Positions 24,309-41,064 of a stretch of DNA of 64,000 nt are shown here, in pieces (positions within the stretch are counted from its first letter, which is position 1; each line of letters opens with the position of its first letter). The stretch covers positions 12,782,833 to 12,846,832 of the forward strand of contig CM034591.1 in the NCBI GenBank assembly GCA_020091685.1. Direction: 5' to 3'. The notes under the pieces are model-generated. The model saw nothing but the letters and a program-made list of their open reading frames with translations. It searched no databases and was not told where the DNA came from. The translations under genes and the position numbers were made by a program. Origin of the DNA: Lutjanus erythropterus (taxonomy: Eukaryota > Chordata > Actinopteri > Lutjaniformes > Lutjanidae).

Positions 24309-24494
24309 ACTGTTGTTTACTTCTTTTAAAGTAAGCAAATACTCTGAAATACATTTGTAGGCACTGCAGCCAGAAATCATGGTTGTTACTGACCAAAATA
24401 TTGTGTTTGTGGGGGAAATTCTTGTCATCACAGAATTAAAAATGAGGAGGTTCTGACACAAAGTTGCAGCTCTCACTGAGGAATGTATTATATG

Positions 24495-25216
24495 TTAAAG
24501 GGAGAGTTCAGGTTTTTTAAAGTGGGGTTGTATGACGTACTTATTGATAGTTAATGTCTTACCTGTGGTAAATGGCAGGCAGCACATCCCCAGTTTTACT
24601 GCTGTGGGCAGGTTCAGCAGTAAAATTTACTTTAGCCACTTAAAAAACAGTCTGCCTAAGAAAAAAAAAAGAAAAAACAACTTGATATAGTTTAGGGTAT
24701 TTTCACTGCTTTACTTTACTGTCAGACTGCCTTTTCTGGTGGGAAAAAGCTGTTAGATAAGCCAAATATCACTCTCTCCAAAACAACCAAACTCCATAGG
24801 AAAAATCAGTAATTTTACCTTGCAGAACACGGGAGTTGCTGGTCTACCGCTGCCACGATCTGTTAGTTTGTTTATGTTATCGTGTGACTTCTGTGTCTTA
24901 AAAATGGAGTTCGGATTTACTGAAGTCACACAATAACACAAATAAACTTACAGACGCAGTGCTAGATCAGCAAATTCTGCAGAGTAAAAATGCATTTTTT
25001 TACAAAAGAATCTGGTCGAGCGAGAGAGAACGTTATCCGCCAGCACTTTCGTGGCAGAAAGGTAAAGCGATGAAAATATTTGGAAAATACACTTAAACTG
25101 ATATAGTTTTTTTTAGGGGTGATTTGTTGCTGACCCTGTCCACAGCAGGACATTCCTTAACTTCCATGCTGGTACTCCGCTTTGCTTCTACCTATCAATA
25201 AGTATTAAATCCTTAA
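24495..25216. mobile_element. Foldback MITE, copy B
   Basis: Left end TTAAAGGGAGAGTTCAGG followed by GTGGGGTTGTATGA. The middle is an inverted repeat around 24880: CACGATCTGTTAGTTTGTTT against AATAAACTTACAGACG. The right end has decayed. Same family as 2542-3246 and 53254-54073. Confidence 0.7.
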
Positions 25217-25976
25217 ATACATCAAAAATGAGCTAAAATTAGGCTTTGTTTAAAATATATAGAGAAACAACATGTTCAAAATAGAATGAAATAAACAAGA
25301 CACTATGAAAGAACTAGTCATATGAATAAATGCAGACAGAATTTGTCTTAGCTTAAAAATATGAAATGTTTCTTCATCCAGCTTCTTTTCACAGTAAGGC
25401 AGAGTTTCTGGAATGTCACTTTTCTTTCAACACAGCATTTTTTTGTTTTGAAATGTTTACAAATTTTGCTTATATTTCACAAAAACATTTTTCACTAATT
25501 GGCGTCTTATTTCATAATGCAGCCCACAGAGTCTTGGTCTGTCAAACAAAACAAACGGAGCCAGTTATGTGGTCGGCTCTGTCCTGTTTGTTTTAAGATT
25601 TGATTTGATTATACAACAATGTCTTAGTTAAATTATACATATTTTGTCTGTATTTAGTCACGTTATTATTTATTTCACAATGTCTTGATTATTTAATATC
25701 GAACACTTTGGGTCTCCATAGAAAACAAACTCTAAAACACCAAACTTTTGCTGATTACTATGCTGCAAAGTATCAGTCACCTTGTTTACACACAGTGTTC
25801 TCCAGGCCCTGAAGAACCTCTTCCCCAGTGGACACTCAGAGCCTTGAAGGTCTGAACTCTCCTCGAAGAGCGACGGCTCAGATTAAATGTGCTTCAGTTT
25901 AATGTACCACTTCTGACTGAGAGAGGAGATGACAAAGAATAAAATGTTGTTCTAAGTAATGAGTGAAAAGTAAATA
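25217..25976. other. Intergenic, no gene recognised
   Basis: AT-rich. 25790-25920 is a short GC-richer block (CCAGGCCCTGAAGAACC) with no coding potential that I can support. Confidence 0.4.
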
Positions 25977-26824
25977 CACTCTTAGAAATGGGGGTTCCAA
26001 AAGGGTTACTCCTGAAGGGCTGAGGTTCTACTCAGAACCCTTTTCATCCAAAGAACCCTTTTTGGAAGAAAGAATTCTTCAAGGATTGTTGAAAAAAGAC
26101 CTCTTTCATCAAGGGTTTGTCAAGGGTTCTTTGTATCATAATATAAAAGGGTTCTAAGTAGTACCCCATCGGTGGGTTCTATATATAAACCTTGCAATAT
26201 ATAAGGGTTCTTGTTAGGATTTTAGATAAAACCTTTAGAATATAAAGGGGTTCTCTGCAGAACCCCATGGGTGGGTTCTAGATAAAAACCCTTGGAATAT
26301 ATAAGGGTAGTCGGTAGAACCTCGGGGACGGGGTCTAGAAAAAAACCCTTGGAGTATAAAAGGGTTCTTGACAGAACCCCTGGGGTGGGTTCTAGATAAA
26401 ACCATTGGAATATAAAAAGGTTCTCGGTAGGACCTCAGGGATGGGTCTAGATAAAACCCTTGGAATATAAAAGGGTTCTCAGTAGACTCCTCTAGCTGGG
26501 TTCTAGATAAAACTATTGGATTTTAAATTTACAATGGTTCTAGGTATAACCTTTAATGCTGTGTTCCAGGTATCACTCTCTGAAACTGTCTTAAGTGGAA
26601 CCTTTATAAAATGGATAGAAGGATAGAAGGGTTCTCTGCGGATCCTCTCATTGTTGGTTTTGGGTGGAACCTTTTGCAGATGGCTCTAGCTAATACCACT
26701 TATGCTGGGTTCCAGCTGAACTCTCTGAGAGGGTTCCAGGTGAAACCTTTATAAAAATGTATTCAGTGGGGACAAACTGAAGAACCCTTTATGGTTCTAG
26801 TTAGAACCTTTATTTGTAAGAGTG
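25977..26824. mobile_element. DNA transposon fossil with an internal tandem array
   Basis: Inverted ends: CACTCTTAGAAAT on the left and, read inverted, CACTCTTACAAATA on the right. GGTTC words lie just inside each end. This end type is widespread in fish genomes. The inner part (about 26160-26520) is a tandem array; the word TCTAGATAAAA or its variants starts at 26277, 26334, 26391, 26446 and 26502, giving a period of 55-57 bp. No protein is encoded. Confidence 0.8.
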
Positions 26825-27498
26825 CAGCTAAAAGCAGGACTGAAGGTGAGACATACAGTTAGAACATGAGTGTACGGTTCATTGAAGACATTTGAGGTTC
26901 TGTAGTGTCACAAGACCACAGACTTAATGCTGGACACAGTGTGCGCAAGTTATTACAAACTCCGAGGGTGTAAGAATGTAACACATTCCTACGTGTACCG
27001 TGAATTATTTATGATCAATTTAGCTCCAGAGCAGAACATTCATCATGAAGTTGACATTTACGCCTGTCTTCTGATTTGTTAGTTTGTCCTCGAATCACCT
27101 CAGAATCATGTATCCACAAATGAGGCTCTTCATGATGATGTTTCTCCAAATCAAGAATAACGTGCAGCTAATTTTCACCGTCTCTGACAGTGGAGTGTTT
27201 CATCATGAGATGGCAGCTGCCTGGGGTTGCTTCAGCCAGCAGATTTAAATGTGCACAACGCAACTCTTATGCCTTCGAGTTCATGACCTTCCCAGTGAGG
27301 ATTTGGCAGACAACAGTGAGTAACTCAATATAGACGAGCTAACAAGGCTGAACTAAGATTGATGACTTAAACAAACCTTGAGATCCTCAGGATGTTTCGG
27401 TCGTGATGTTCATGAGTCAAATCAAGAGGTTATCTTTGCTGCACCGATGCCTGGAGAAATGTCTATTTAATATCAGGTCAGCTGGCACTGCTTTTGTT
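26825..27498. other. Repeat-poor block, possible regulatory DNA
   Basis: No repeats or coding frames recognised. 27040-27330 is of balanced composition, with repeated CATCATGA words and GGCAGCTGCCTGGGGTTGC. It could be a conserved element of the smad6 or tmem208 region; this is a guess from composition. Confidence 0.3.
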
Positions 27499-28129
27499 TT
27501 AAAGGGACAGTTCAGCCAAAAATGAAAATTCAGTATATCTACTCACCCTCAGGCCACTGCTGGAGTTTTACGGGAAAATAGAGCTGCAGAATCTCCCAAA
27601 CAAAGTAAGTGAAAGGTGACCAGTTTTCAAATGTAAAAGCATAACTTTAGAAACAAAATGCAAAGAAAATAATAATAAAATGCCTCTATACTGCTTGTCT
27701 GACACAATCCAAGTCTCCTGAAGTCCCAACATGCTTTTGCATATCGTTACAACACACACACCCAGTTCAGACAGCGTGCATGTGAATGTGAATGTGACTC
27801 CAAGCTAAGGATCTACAGTGAAGAATCAGACTAAAATCATGGTATAAATAACCTTTTTTTTTTGTCAGCTTGGCGTGTTGGGGCTTCAGGAGACTCGGAT
27901 TACACCAGACAAGCAGTATGGAGGCATTTTATGTTTTTATTTATTTATTTATTTAGTTGTTTTTTGACGTTTGAAAACTGATCACCATTCACTTTAATTC
28001 TGCAACACTGTTTTCCTGTGAAACTCCAGCAGTGTTTTGTGAACTAAAAAGACTAAACCTGACTTTCAGTCGGCATGACGGTGAGTAGATAATGACTGAA
28101 TGTTCATTTTTGGGTGAACTATCCCTTAA
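27499..28129. mobile_element. Foldback MITE, near-complete palindrome
   Basis: Left end TTAAAGGGACAGTTCAGCC; right end, inverted, TTAAGGGATAGTTCACCC. Pairing continues through the element: CTGCTGGAGTTTTACGGG on the left against CCTGTGAAACTCCAGCAG on the right, and CCAAGTCTCCTGAAGTCCC against GGGGCTTCAGGAGACTCGG. The axis is at about 27814. Ends fit the TTAAAGGRR pattern of T2/Kolobok-like MITEs. Confidence 0.85.
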
Positions 28130-28310
28130 AGGTCTGCATCATGTCATTCATTTTTTAGATAACTGCCACACTGTCATAATTCAACTTTGTTCTGTACTTG
28201 CTCATATTTGTTGAGACTTTTGGGTAATTGTTTGATAACAGACAGAAAGACAGGAGACATGCAAACAAGGTATGACATGCAACAAAGGTAACTGATATTT
28301 ATCAATGCCA

Positions 28311-28560
28311 AAAAAAAAAAAAGTTGAGAAAACTCATAATTTCAAGGGAACTGCCTTCACTACATTTTTGAATCAAGCTCAAACGATTAAGTTTTAAAAT
28401 AAACTAAAGTTTTGCTAACCTATAACATCATATTGAGATCATTTTACTTTTTTAGATAAACTTGAATCTCTGACTTTTAGAAACCCAAGAAAATTTGAAT
28501 TTCAAAAACTGTTCACACTAAGCTCTAAACCTGATTTATCATTATCTGAGTGCTCGACAA
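28311..28560. mobile_element. Fragment of an AAAAAAGTTGAGAAAACTC-type MITE
   Basis: AAAAAAGTTGAGAAAACTCA at the left, and CTTGAATCTCTGACTTTTAG/AAACCC words also found in the 40748-41064 element. The right boundary is unclear. Confidence 0.5.
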
Positions 28561-28599
28561 ATTAAATGATTGCAATTGAAAATATCAAATTATTAGCCA

Positions 28600-28813
28600 T
28601 TATTCACTTTTACTTCAATGACTTTACTAAAGAATTTTTTTAATGAATTTTTTGGGAGGTTTTCTAAAACGTCAGCGGTATCATTGATCCGTCTTCAGCC
28701 GGTGACAAACAGGCGCAGATGACAGGCTGGAAGGGAGTGAGACGTTCAGCAGAGGTGACAATCTCTGAGGAGGGTGGAGCGTTTATCACCACGTCTGATG
28801 CTAAAGATGCTTG

Positions 28814-28853
<40 letters not shown>

Positions 28854-29502
28854 TCAAATGCAGCAGGAATTCTTGACAGCTTCCTTTTAAGGCGATGGTG
28901 GGAGCTGTGAACGCTGCCTGGCCGGTGTCGTCTTTAAACTAAAGGATGATGCTGCAAATAGTGATGCTTATTAACTATTAGCGGGAGAAAGATTATAGAT
29001 AATAAATGAAATTTTGAAATAATTGCCCAAATGTCTTGTACTCGCCACTCCTTCACTACAGCCCAAACTGTGAGAAGTGTTTGGGTCAGTTGAGTTTGAG
29101 TCAAAACAAGGTGGAAACAGATCAGAGATTATAAACTTGAAGCAGACTACACCCACAGCTCCACCAAACACTCTCAGAGAGCTCTGATTCTGTTTACACA
29201 GTGGAGGCTTAATGTTCAAGGGGACACACTCGGCATCGTATATAATTGCTTGTGATTCTCTCTCCTGACTTCAAAGACGGGGAGGGATGTAGTTCAAGGG
29301 TCAAAGGCTCGCCTGTTGCCCAAATGCCCAGCAATTTCCTGTTTTGTCTGGCTCTAGGAGTGTAAAGGGATCTAAAATGTGAAGGCCATGTTCTGCTGGA
29401 GCCAATGAGACAAAAGGCTCCAACTGATTCCTTCCACACTTTCTATCTCACTGTGAACGTTTTCTGTGCTTATAAGCTTTTATTTTTACTCTTACATAGT
29501 TA
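28600..29502. other. Intergenic with CA array
   Basis: 28660-28815 is a repeat-poor block of moderate GC. (AC)18 lies at 28815-28850. 29200-29450 has no coding or repeat signal that I recognise. Confidence 0.4.
28815..28850. repeat. (AC)18 microsatellite
   Basis: 36 bp of uninterrupted AC. Confidence 0.97.
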
Positions 29503-30567
29503 AACTGGGTTGCACCAACAAAGTTCACTTAATATAAGTTCAGTTCAGAGTAACTAGGTTCAAAATTAGTAAATTAATCATTTAAAATTAGTTTAGTAAA
29601 TCCAAGTTTATTTATGTAAACCAAAATTAAATAGAGTTTAATCAAAATGGAGAAGTATAAAAGAGCAGCGAAAACTTTCCCCATATGTCTTAACAGACCG
29701 TTTGCATTGTTTGCTAGCTAGCAAATAAAACCACCTTATATTGTAGTTTAAAAAAAAGAAGTTGTTACTCCTACATTGATTGCAAGCCAGCTAAAACATA
29801 AAAGGAGAAAGTTATATTATTTGCTACTTGGCTAAAAAGTCAACAAAAGGTTACATTATTTGCTAGATGGTTAAAAAAAAAAAGTTAATTTCTTTGCTAG
29901 CTAGCTGTAAGTTTAACTAAATGTTATATATTTACTAGCTAGCATGAAGTTAACAAAAGGTTACATTGTTTGCTAGCTAGTTAAAAAAAGTTAATTTGTT
30001 TGTTAGCTAGCCTTCAGGTTAATTGAATGTTATATTATTTACTAGTTAGCAAAAAGGTAACAAAAGGTTACATTGTTTGCTGCTAGCTAAAAAGTTTATT
30101 TTTTTTAATGTTTTGCCTACATTGTTTGCAAGCCTGCTAAAAAGTAAAAAGAAAATAATTATATTGTTTGCTGCATGGCTAAAAGATTAACAAAAGGTTG
30201 CATTGTGTGTTCATCCATTTGCTAGCTAGCCAAAATGTTAACCAAATGTTGTATTATTTGTTAGCTAGCAGAAAAGTTAACAAGACAACATGTTTGCTAC
30301 CTAGCTAAAAAAAAGAAAAAGTTCTATTCTTTGCTTGTTAGCTAAAAAGTTAGTTAGCCTCATTAGCCTACTCATGATGGTTTGGAGTGAAAGAAAGAAG
30401 AGATGCACCATAAAACTCAATTGGGTTGAGTCTGTCAGAGTTTAAAGTTTTGGACCTAAACTGAGGTCTAAAGAGAGGTTAAACTGAATCTTTCTTAGTT
30501 TTAAGCTAGTTTTAAAGTTTGATGCAACATTTTAAAGTTTGAAAATGAGTTCTTGTTGGTACAGCCT
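29503..30567. mobile_element. CTGGGTTGCACCAAC element with a GCTAGCTAGC array
   Basis: Left end ACTGGGTTGCACCAACAAAG; right end, inverted, AGGCTGTACCAACAAGAAC. From about 29700 to 30365 the interior is an irregular tandem array of units containing TTTGCTAGCTAGC, AAAAGTTAAC and AAAGGTTACATT. Relatives at 36991-37405 (without the array) and 58684-59305 (with two or three array units) show that the array is variable within the family. Confidence 0.75.
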
Positions 30568-33189
30568 TATAGGGTTTTTTTTTCAAGGTTATAGCATGTA
30601 AAGCTCCACACAAAGCCTGGAAAATGGAATGCAGCCTCAACCCCCTTATTTCATCTTGTCAGGATGAACCGTTTTTTACTGCCATGGTAAACAAGAACCT
30701 CTCTCTCTCCCACTCCTTTCTTTTCTCTCCATCTTAAATCAGCAGCCATGACAGGGACGTTCACATGCAGCACGGTATTTTAGGAGATACTTCTCTATTT
30801 TCTGTTGCACCGCAAAGTGAGAGCAGAGACAATTTAATGTTAGTGAGGAACAGGGAGAGTTTGAATTGTGAAAGAGCAAACACGATCATGTGTCCCTTTT
30901 TCCTGTCAAAGTTGGGAATTTTCTGAGCAGACAATTGGTTCAGATAAACACACGTAAAATCCCCATTTCTGCACATCTTTTCTTCTGAAAACACACATGT
31001 GAGTTTTGAGGGGGTGGGGTAACGTGCAAGTGAGCGTTCCTAGTGCTAAATTACACTGCAGCATGGTCCCTCTCAAAGCCCACATCTGGGATTGGCCCTG
31101 ACAACTGGATGCCGTGCTGCTCTAATTTTGGTTACTTTGTTTATAACCCTATAATAGAGACAGTATAGGACCACAGGGCTGGAATGAGGGAGGGCAGGAC
31201 ACAGGCAAAGTAAAAGCAGTCATTTTGAAAGAGCTTGCGGGGATTTTGACATTTTAGGAAAAGTATAAAATTAGGTTAAAAGAGAGCTGTTTGAATTCCT
31301 GTATGTATCACAGTAGATTAAAGCAAACGTTTGCCGTTTTGTTTCTTTTTAACAGGATTCACACCATCGCAGTGATTCCTCTTCAAACCTGCAGACTGCA
31401 GGTTGTAGCCTGTTGGGTTGTGTAAGCATGGATGTAACAATAATGAGAAATCTGTAATTATATTGGGAGCAGATCTGGGCTTAGCCAGCCCACTCACTCT
31501 CTTTGGAGTCTGAGTATGAACATAATCACTGAGTACACTTTGTCAGCACTGGATAGACAATATAAAGTCACTTAGCAGTCTTGATAATAAACAACATTTC
31601 TCTCCCCTGAGGACAAGGCTCAACTCACCGGATGGAAACACAGATGTTGAATGTAGCTGTGGTTGACATTTCTTCAGTATTTGGGGATTAAACTGTCATC
31701 TAAATGCTGATTTGTCAGCTTTAATCTTACATATCTAATCTCAAATATGTTTGCAGTTTGAGCCATTGAGGAGCAGACAGGTGTTGATGTCTGAAGTTCT
31801 GCAGTCAGCAACTTAAATATGATCTCACACTTAATTTGTCTACATATCATACTGTATTTACACCTGAAAAATATAAATCTGCCATCATACAGGATGCTGC
31901 GCCGCTCTTACGTTCAGGGCAGATTTGAATGAATACATTTAAATATTATATAAAATATAAATATATGAAGCAGGACATCCAAACAAATTCCCTTAAAGAT
32001 AACACTTGACCTCCACTTTTAAATTTATATTTTTTATTGCTGCTGTTTATTGTTGTTGCTATCAAATATATTTTGTTGCTATTAGTTTGCCATCACTTGC
32101 CTTGTATATTATTTGTCATTTTTGCCTTTTTTGTGTATAACTTTTTAATTGTGCAAACTAAACAAACCTAACTATATCTCAGCATTTCATTAATTTCAAT
32201 GGGAAAATTATATATTTATTTTTAGTTTAGATTAGTATTTTAGATAAAAACTTAAACAAAAAAGTCACAGTTTAAGTGCACAGCTGACATTCTCATCATG
32301 CTTTAGAAAAGAGCGCAGTTAAAACGACACAGCGAAGTGTCAGCAAGATTAAAAAAAACACTTTATTTATCTAAATAAGAAGCTTTTTGAGCATGTATGG
32401 TTGTTAAAAACAAACAAAAACATAATGCAGACAGAGAGATGTATAAAAGTTACTGAACTATTAGGAAAACTCATTTCTGATGCAACATTCACAGGAAATA
32501 ATCTGCTTAACATTCATTTAAATTGTTCGTTTTGCACAAATTCCCTGCAGTTTTTGTGTGCGCTATTTGGGTTAACTGTACAATTTATCAGTTGCTCTGT
32601 ATTATCGCTGTTATACATGTTAAATATCCATTCAACGAGCCATATAGTCAGGTGTCATCAGTTTACTTTGTGATAGAAAAGGGGACCCTTACATGAACAA
32701 AGTCTGGGAACTGCTGCTTTAAGCGGCTCTTTGAATCTGAGCTTACAAACCTGTCATTACAATTAATCCTGCCTGCTCTTCATAAATTTATAGTAAAGGC
32801 AACAACAGGAAAAACAGATATCAGGAAGTTCTTTAATTCCCTTCAATCAATGCATCAACTAGCTCAAATCTCTGTTGAAAAATATCTTCATTTCTATTCT
32901 GATAAGCGGGTAATATTTCCAAACCACAGAGACGACTGACTGAACTTTTCATATGATTAGTTACACTTGAAGGTGGAAGGACTACAAAAGTTAGGTAAAT
33001 TTTAGAAAGCAAAAACATAATTCAGACTAATGTACTGAGCAACAAAAAAAGAACTGGGTATCTTTCCAAGAAATCATCTTAATGTTCCAACCAGTTCCAG
33101 TTGCTTTTAGAGAAAAATTCAGATACCTCATGGCCTTTTAAAGTACACTTAGCTTTGGCTGAACATTCCTGCTTTTCATTGAGAGCCTC
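30568..33189. other. Long repeat-poor intergenic block upstream of smad6 and downstream of tmem208
   Basis: Few recognisable repeats. 30600-31260 and 31330-31830 have balanced composition with GATA-, Fox- and ETS-like words (e.g. GGTTACTTTGTTTATAA, GATAATAAACAACA) and could hold conserved non-coding elements. 31900-32400 is AT-rich. Open frames (e.g. 32401-32673) have no known homology. Confidence 0.35.
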
Positions 33190-33915
33190 TACATGCACAC
33201 CAGTATCCTGGCTACGATTGGGTTTTTGAAGTATCCGGGTTTGTTTTGTGTATGTAAACATCTTATTCCAATTTCAGAATCCTGGTGTTGAGAAACCTGG
33301 ATAGGACTCAGCTAAAAACAGGGTACTGTGGCATGTAAACACCTTGTCCTCGTGTCTGAACTGTCTCAGAGGCTGAGATGGTCTGAACTTAAGACACACC
33401 TGAAGGAAGACGATCAGAGCCCTGGATACTGTTACCATCATGTATACAAGGATGTGAATAACCAAGTTGTTCATGCTCCATGTAAACGCCACATCTTGAA
33501 TATAATCAAAAACAGGATACTTTGGTTTGCAGTAGTGCAGAGATGTGCTTTGTGTAACTGTACTGTCTAAAAGGCCGTCCACACCGTGAACTAGAACTAT
33601 ATTCTAAAATTAATCCGAAATCAATGGAGAAGGATGGAGAAGTTGGGACCACAACTTTATAGATGAGCTGTGGATGGCACTTTTGTTAAAATAGCAGGGC
33701 TGTAGTATGACTAAATTTATTAACTGAAGAGTAAAAAGGTTTTTATTTAATTGATTTTATTATTTTTCCTCTTTATCAAGTCCTTGGTATCCCTATAGGT
33801 TATGTTATTGACTGAGATTATTTGTTTATGTATACCTGCAAACCTCGGGGAAAATAAAATAAAAATTAGGTCACAAAAAACAGAAAAAAACAGGATAGTA
33901 ATGCACATGTAAACA
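33190..33915. repeat. Degraded element with repeated CATGTAAAC words
   Basis: ATGTAAACA/CATGTAAAC words recur at about 33250, 33334, 33479 and 33908, with AGGGTACT/GGATACT motifs between them. It resembles a common fish repeat; the ends are not resolved. Confidence 0.45.
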
Positions 33916-34124
33916 CTCAAGGAGGCAAAAAAAAAATCCACATTCTTCTAATTACAATATAACCGTTTACAGTATGTTGGGAAATTACTTTTTTATGCTC
34001 AGCTGATTTGATTGGGGCACCAATGGCATGGAAAATAACTCATAGGCACTTTTCTGTCATACTTTTTAAAAAATAATACTTCTTGAAACACGTGATGATC
34101 AACTCCACAAACTGGAGGAAGATT

Positions 34125-34130
34125 TTTATT
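34125..34130 (-). terminator. Probable tmem208 poly(A) signal
   Basis: AATAAA on the minus strand, about 550 bases after the stop. It is followed by a GT-rich stretch (AGTTTGTGGAGTTG) as expected for a downstream element. Confidence 0.6.
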
Positions 34131-34680
34131 GCAAAAAAGTTAACATTTGATTTATATCCGGTTTATTTTATAAGACTCGATAGCTTACAAACAACATATC
34201 TCGGCTCTGTAATGAAGGCTCACCGATAAAATATGTTACATTTCTGAAAGAAAAAAAACAAATTAAATAAAAGCAAAAGACATGCCATGACAAAAGTGGC
34301 AATGACGGTATAAAGTCAGCCTGCTGTGGTTTTGACTCATTCTGTCATTTTGTCCCTGGGGAATTTTTGATGGAAATCTGCAGGGGGCAGTGTGATGGGT
34401 TTGTGCAATGGCAAAACTCTTAAATCTGCATGACGACAAATGAAATTTGGACTGTGACATTATCTAAATAGGGAAGATTTCATTTCATAATTTAGGAAGA
34501 AAATCTGATTACAGGAGAAAGCAGAAAGAAAACAAACATGGAAAACAAGATCCCACAGTATCAGACTTGGATCGAGTTTAACTTAATAACAAAATTTTCC
34601 CCCTAAATAACTTATGAGTTCCTCGCTATCTGTATATTAGATTCTGTGTATAAAAATACTGCTCCGTCTGCTCTGCAGCA

Positions 34681-39535
<4,855 letters not shown>

Positions 39536-39541
<6 letters not shown>

Positions 39542-39596
39542 CAGCTCTCTTCTGAACCGGTGCAGTTGATCTCTTCCACTGCGTCTTCTTAGACAT
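39536..39596 (-). promoter_or_regulatory. tmem208 upstream ORF overlapping the main start
   Basis: An ATG at 39596-39594 opens a frame of 20 codons (MSKKTQWKRSTAPVQKRADG) that crosses the splice junction at 39536. It ends in exon 2 after three more codons with TAA (38028-38026), and overlaps the tmem208 ATG (39541) in another frame. Both ATGs have mediocre contexts. It counts as a uORF only if transcription starts upstream of 39596. Confidence 0.6.
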
Positions 39597-39749
39597 CGAC
39601 CTGCGACCAGACACGGTCTAAAATACACACCATCAAAAAAGAAACGGTAAACAAGTCTCTCAGCGTTGTAATTTCTTGTAACACATCAGCATTTGGGATT
39701 TCTGGGGGTCAACATATCCGGCGCATGAAATTGTCGTCACCAACTCGGT

Positions 39750-39995
39750 CGTGTCTAGATGGGAACTCTAGATTCACGAAACTCTCGCGGGATTTGTGCG
39801 CATTGTTTCTTCATTGTGCTCGCTGTACAAACGTATGATGTTTTATATTGTGACGGAGTTGTGGATAACATCTGGTTAGGTTTATAAACAAAAACACTCA
39901 CCCCTGTTAGGGCTAGAGAAAGATCATGGTTTGGGCTAAGATATTAACTCTCGCGAGATTTTTTGCGGGTCTGGGGTTCCCATCTAGACACATCC
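39750..39995. mobile_element. Short inverted-repeat element carrying TCTCGCGAGA
   Basis: GTGTCTAGATGGGAAC at the left and GTTCCCATCTAGACAC at the right are exact inverted copies, about 245 bp apart. CTCGCGGGATTT at the left and CTCGCGAGATTT at the right lie just inside. TCTCGCGAGA (39949-39958) is a palindrome. Confidence 0.75.
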
Positions 39996-40747
39996 GTTAT
40001 CCTCGTGTGGTGGCGAGAGCAGATCATGGAATTTGGTGCCGTGGTGCCATCTGTTGGGCATTTAAAAACAAAACAAACGAACAAACAATGGCCTAATAGT
40101 GATCCACTCAATTACTTATTTAAAAGGGCCAGATTTGTAAAAAAAAAAAAAAAAAAGAAGAAAAAAAAAAAAGACAGAAAGAAAAAGTAAAGTAACAATG
40201 ACCGAAACCGAAATAAGTATAATTACTCAATAGATGATATGTATTCACTCATTTCCCCAAGAGCTATACTCCAATACAAGTATAAGGCTCTTATTTGAGT
40301 ATTTTTATTCAATGCCACTAAATTTGACAGCTGTAATTATTTTTCTGATTTTTTGGATTTAACATAAAAACACATGATAAGCTTAAAAGTTCCGACACGG
40401 TGCTTTGAAAAACATTCATTTAAAATCTTCAAATAACAAACAGCCTGTTTTCATCCCTAACAGCCTGTTAATGCTGTTGCAATGCTAATCTAAGATTTCA
40501 AGCAGCAAGAAACATCTCTCAGAAAAATAGGGAGAAAGACAAAATGACAGTAATACAAGTAATAAATAAATCTAAAGAATAAAGAAGTAATGAAGAAATC
40601 TAAATTAAATTACTTATAATGGTCTTTAATCAATAGGCTATATAGCACAGGTAACTCAGAGAGGGTGTTTCTTCTATTATTTTTATAAGGATTCAAAGAT
40701 GAAGTTATTTTTCATTGCCACAAAGCTTAGAGCACAATTTTAAAGTT

Positions 40748-41064
40748 ACTCTGCAAAAAACAAAAAAGTTGAGAAAACTCAAAATGTCAAGGCTACTTCA
40801 ATAGATTTTTGAGTTTTGAACCCAACGCAGACTTTTAAGTTTTGGAAACGAGATAAGATGTTTTTCTTCTTTCAATAAAGTAGAATCTTTGAGTTTTTAC
40901 AAACCCCAAAAATCTGTATTTCAAAACTTGTTGAGTGAACTAATTTTAGTGAAAGTGGATAATGGTTAATAATTTAATTATTTCGAGCGCAACCATTTAA
41001 TTTTTTTTAAACACCCTAATGACAAATCAGGTTCAAAGCTCACGGTTAACTTTTTTGACAGTGT
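40748..41064. mobile_element. MITE just upstream of slc39a1
   Basis: Left end CTGCAAAAAACAAAAAAGTT; right end, inverted, ACTGTCAAAAAAGTTAACCG. Same family as the 28311-28560 fragment. Ends 271 bp before the slc39a1 ATG. Confidence 0.6.

Noticed and set aside
32833..33018. Short minus-strand frame ending LVDALIEGN, similar to the end of the frame at 12303-12566
   Set aside because: Only a few residues match and the flanking DNA is unlike; treated as chance.
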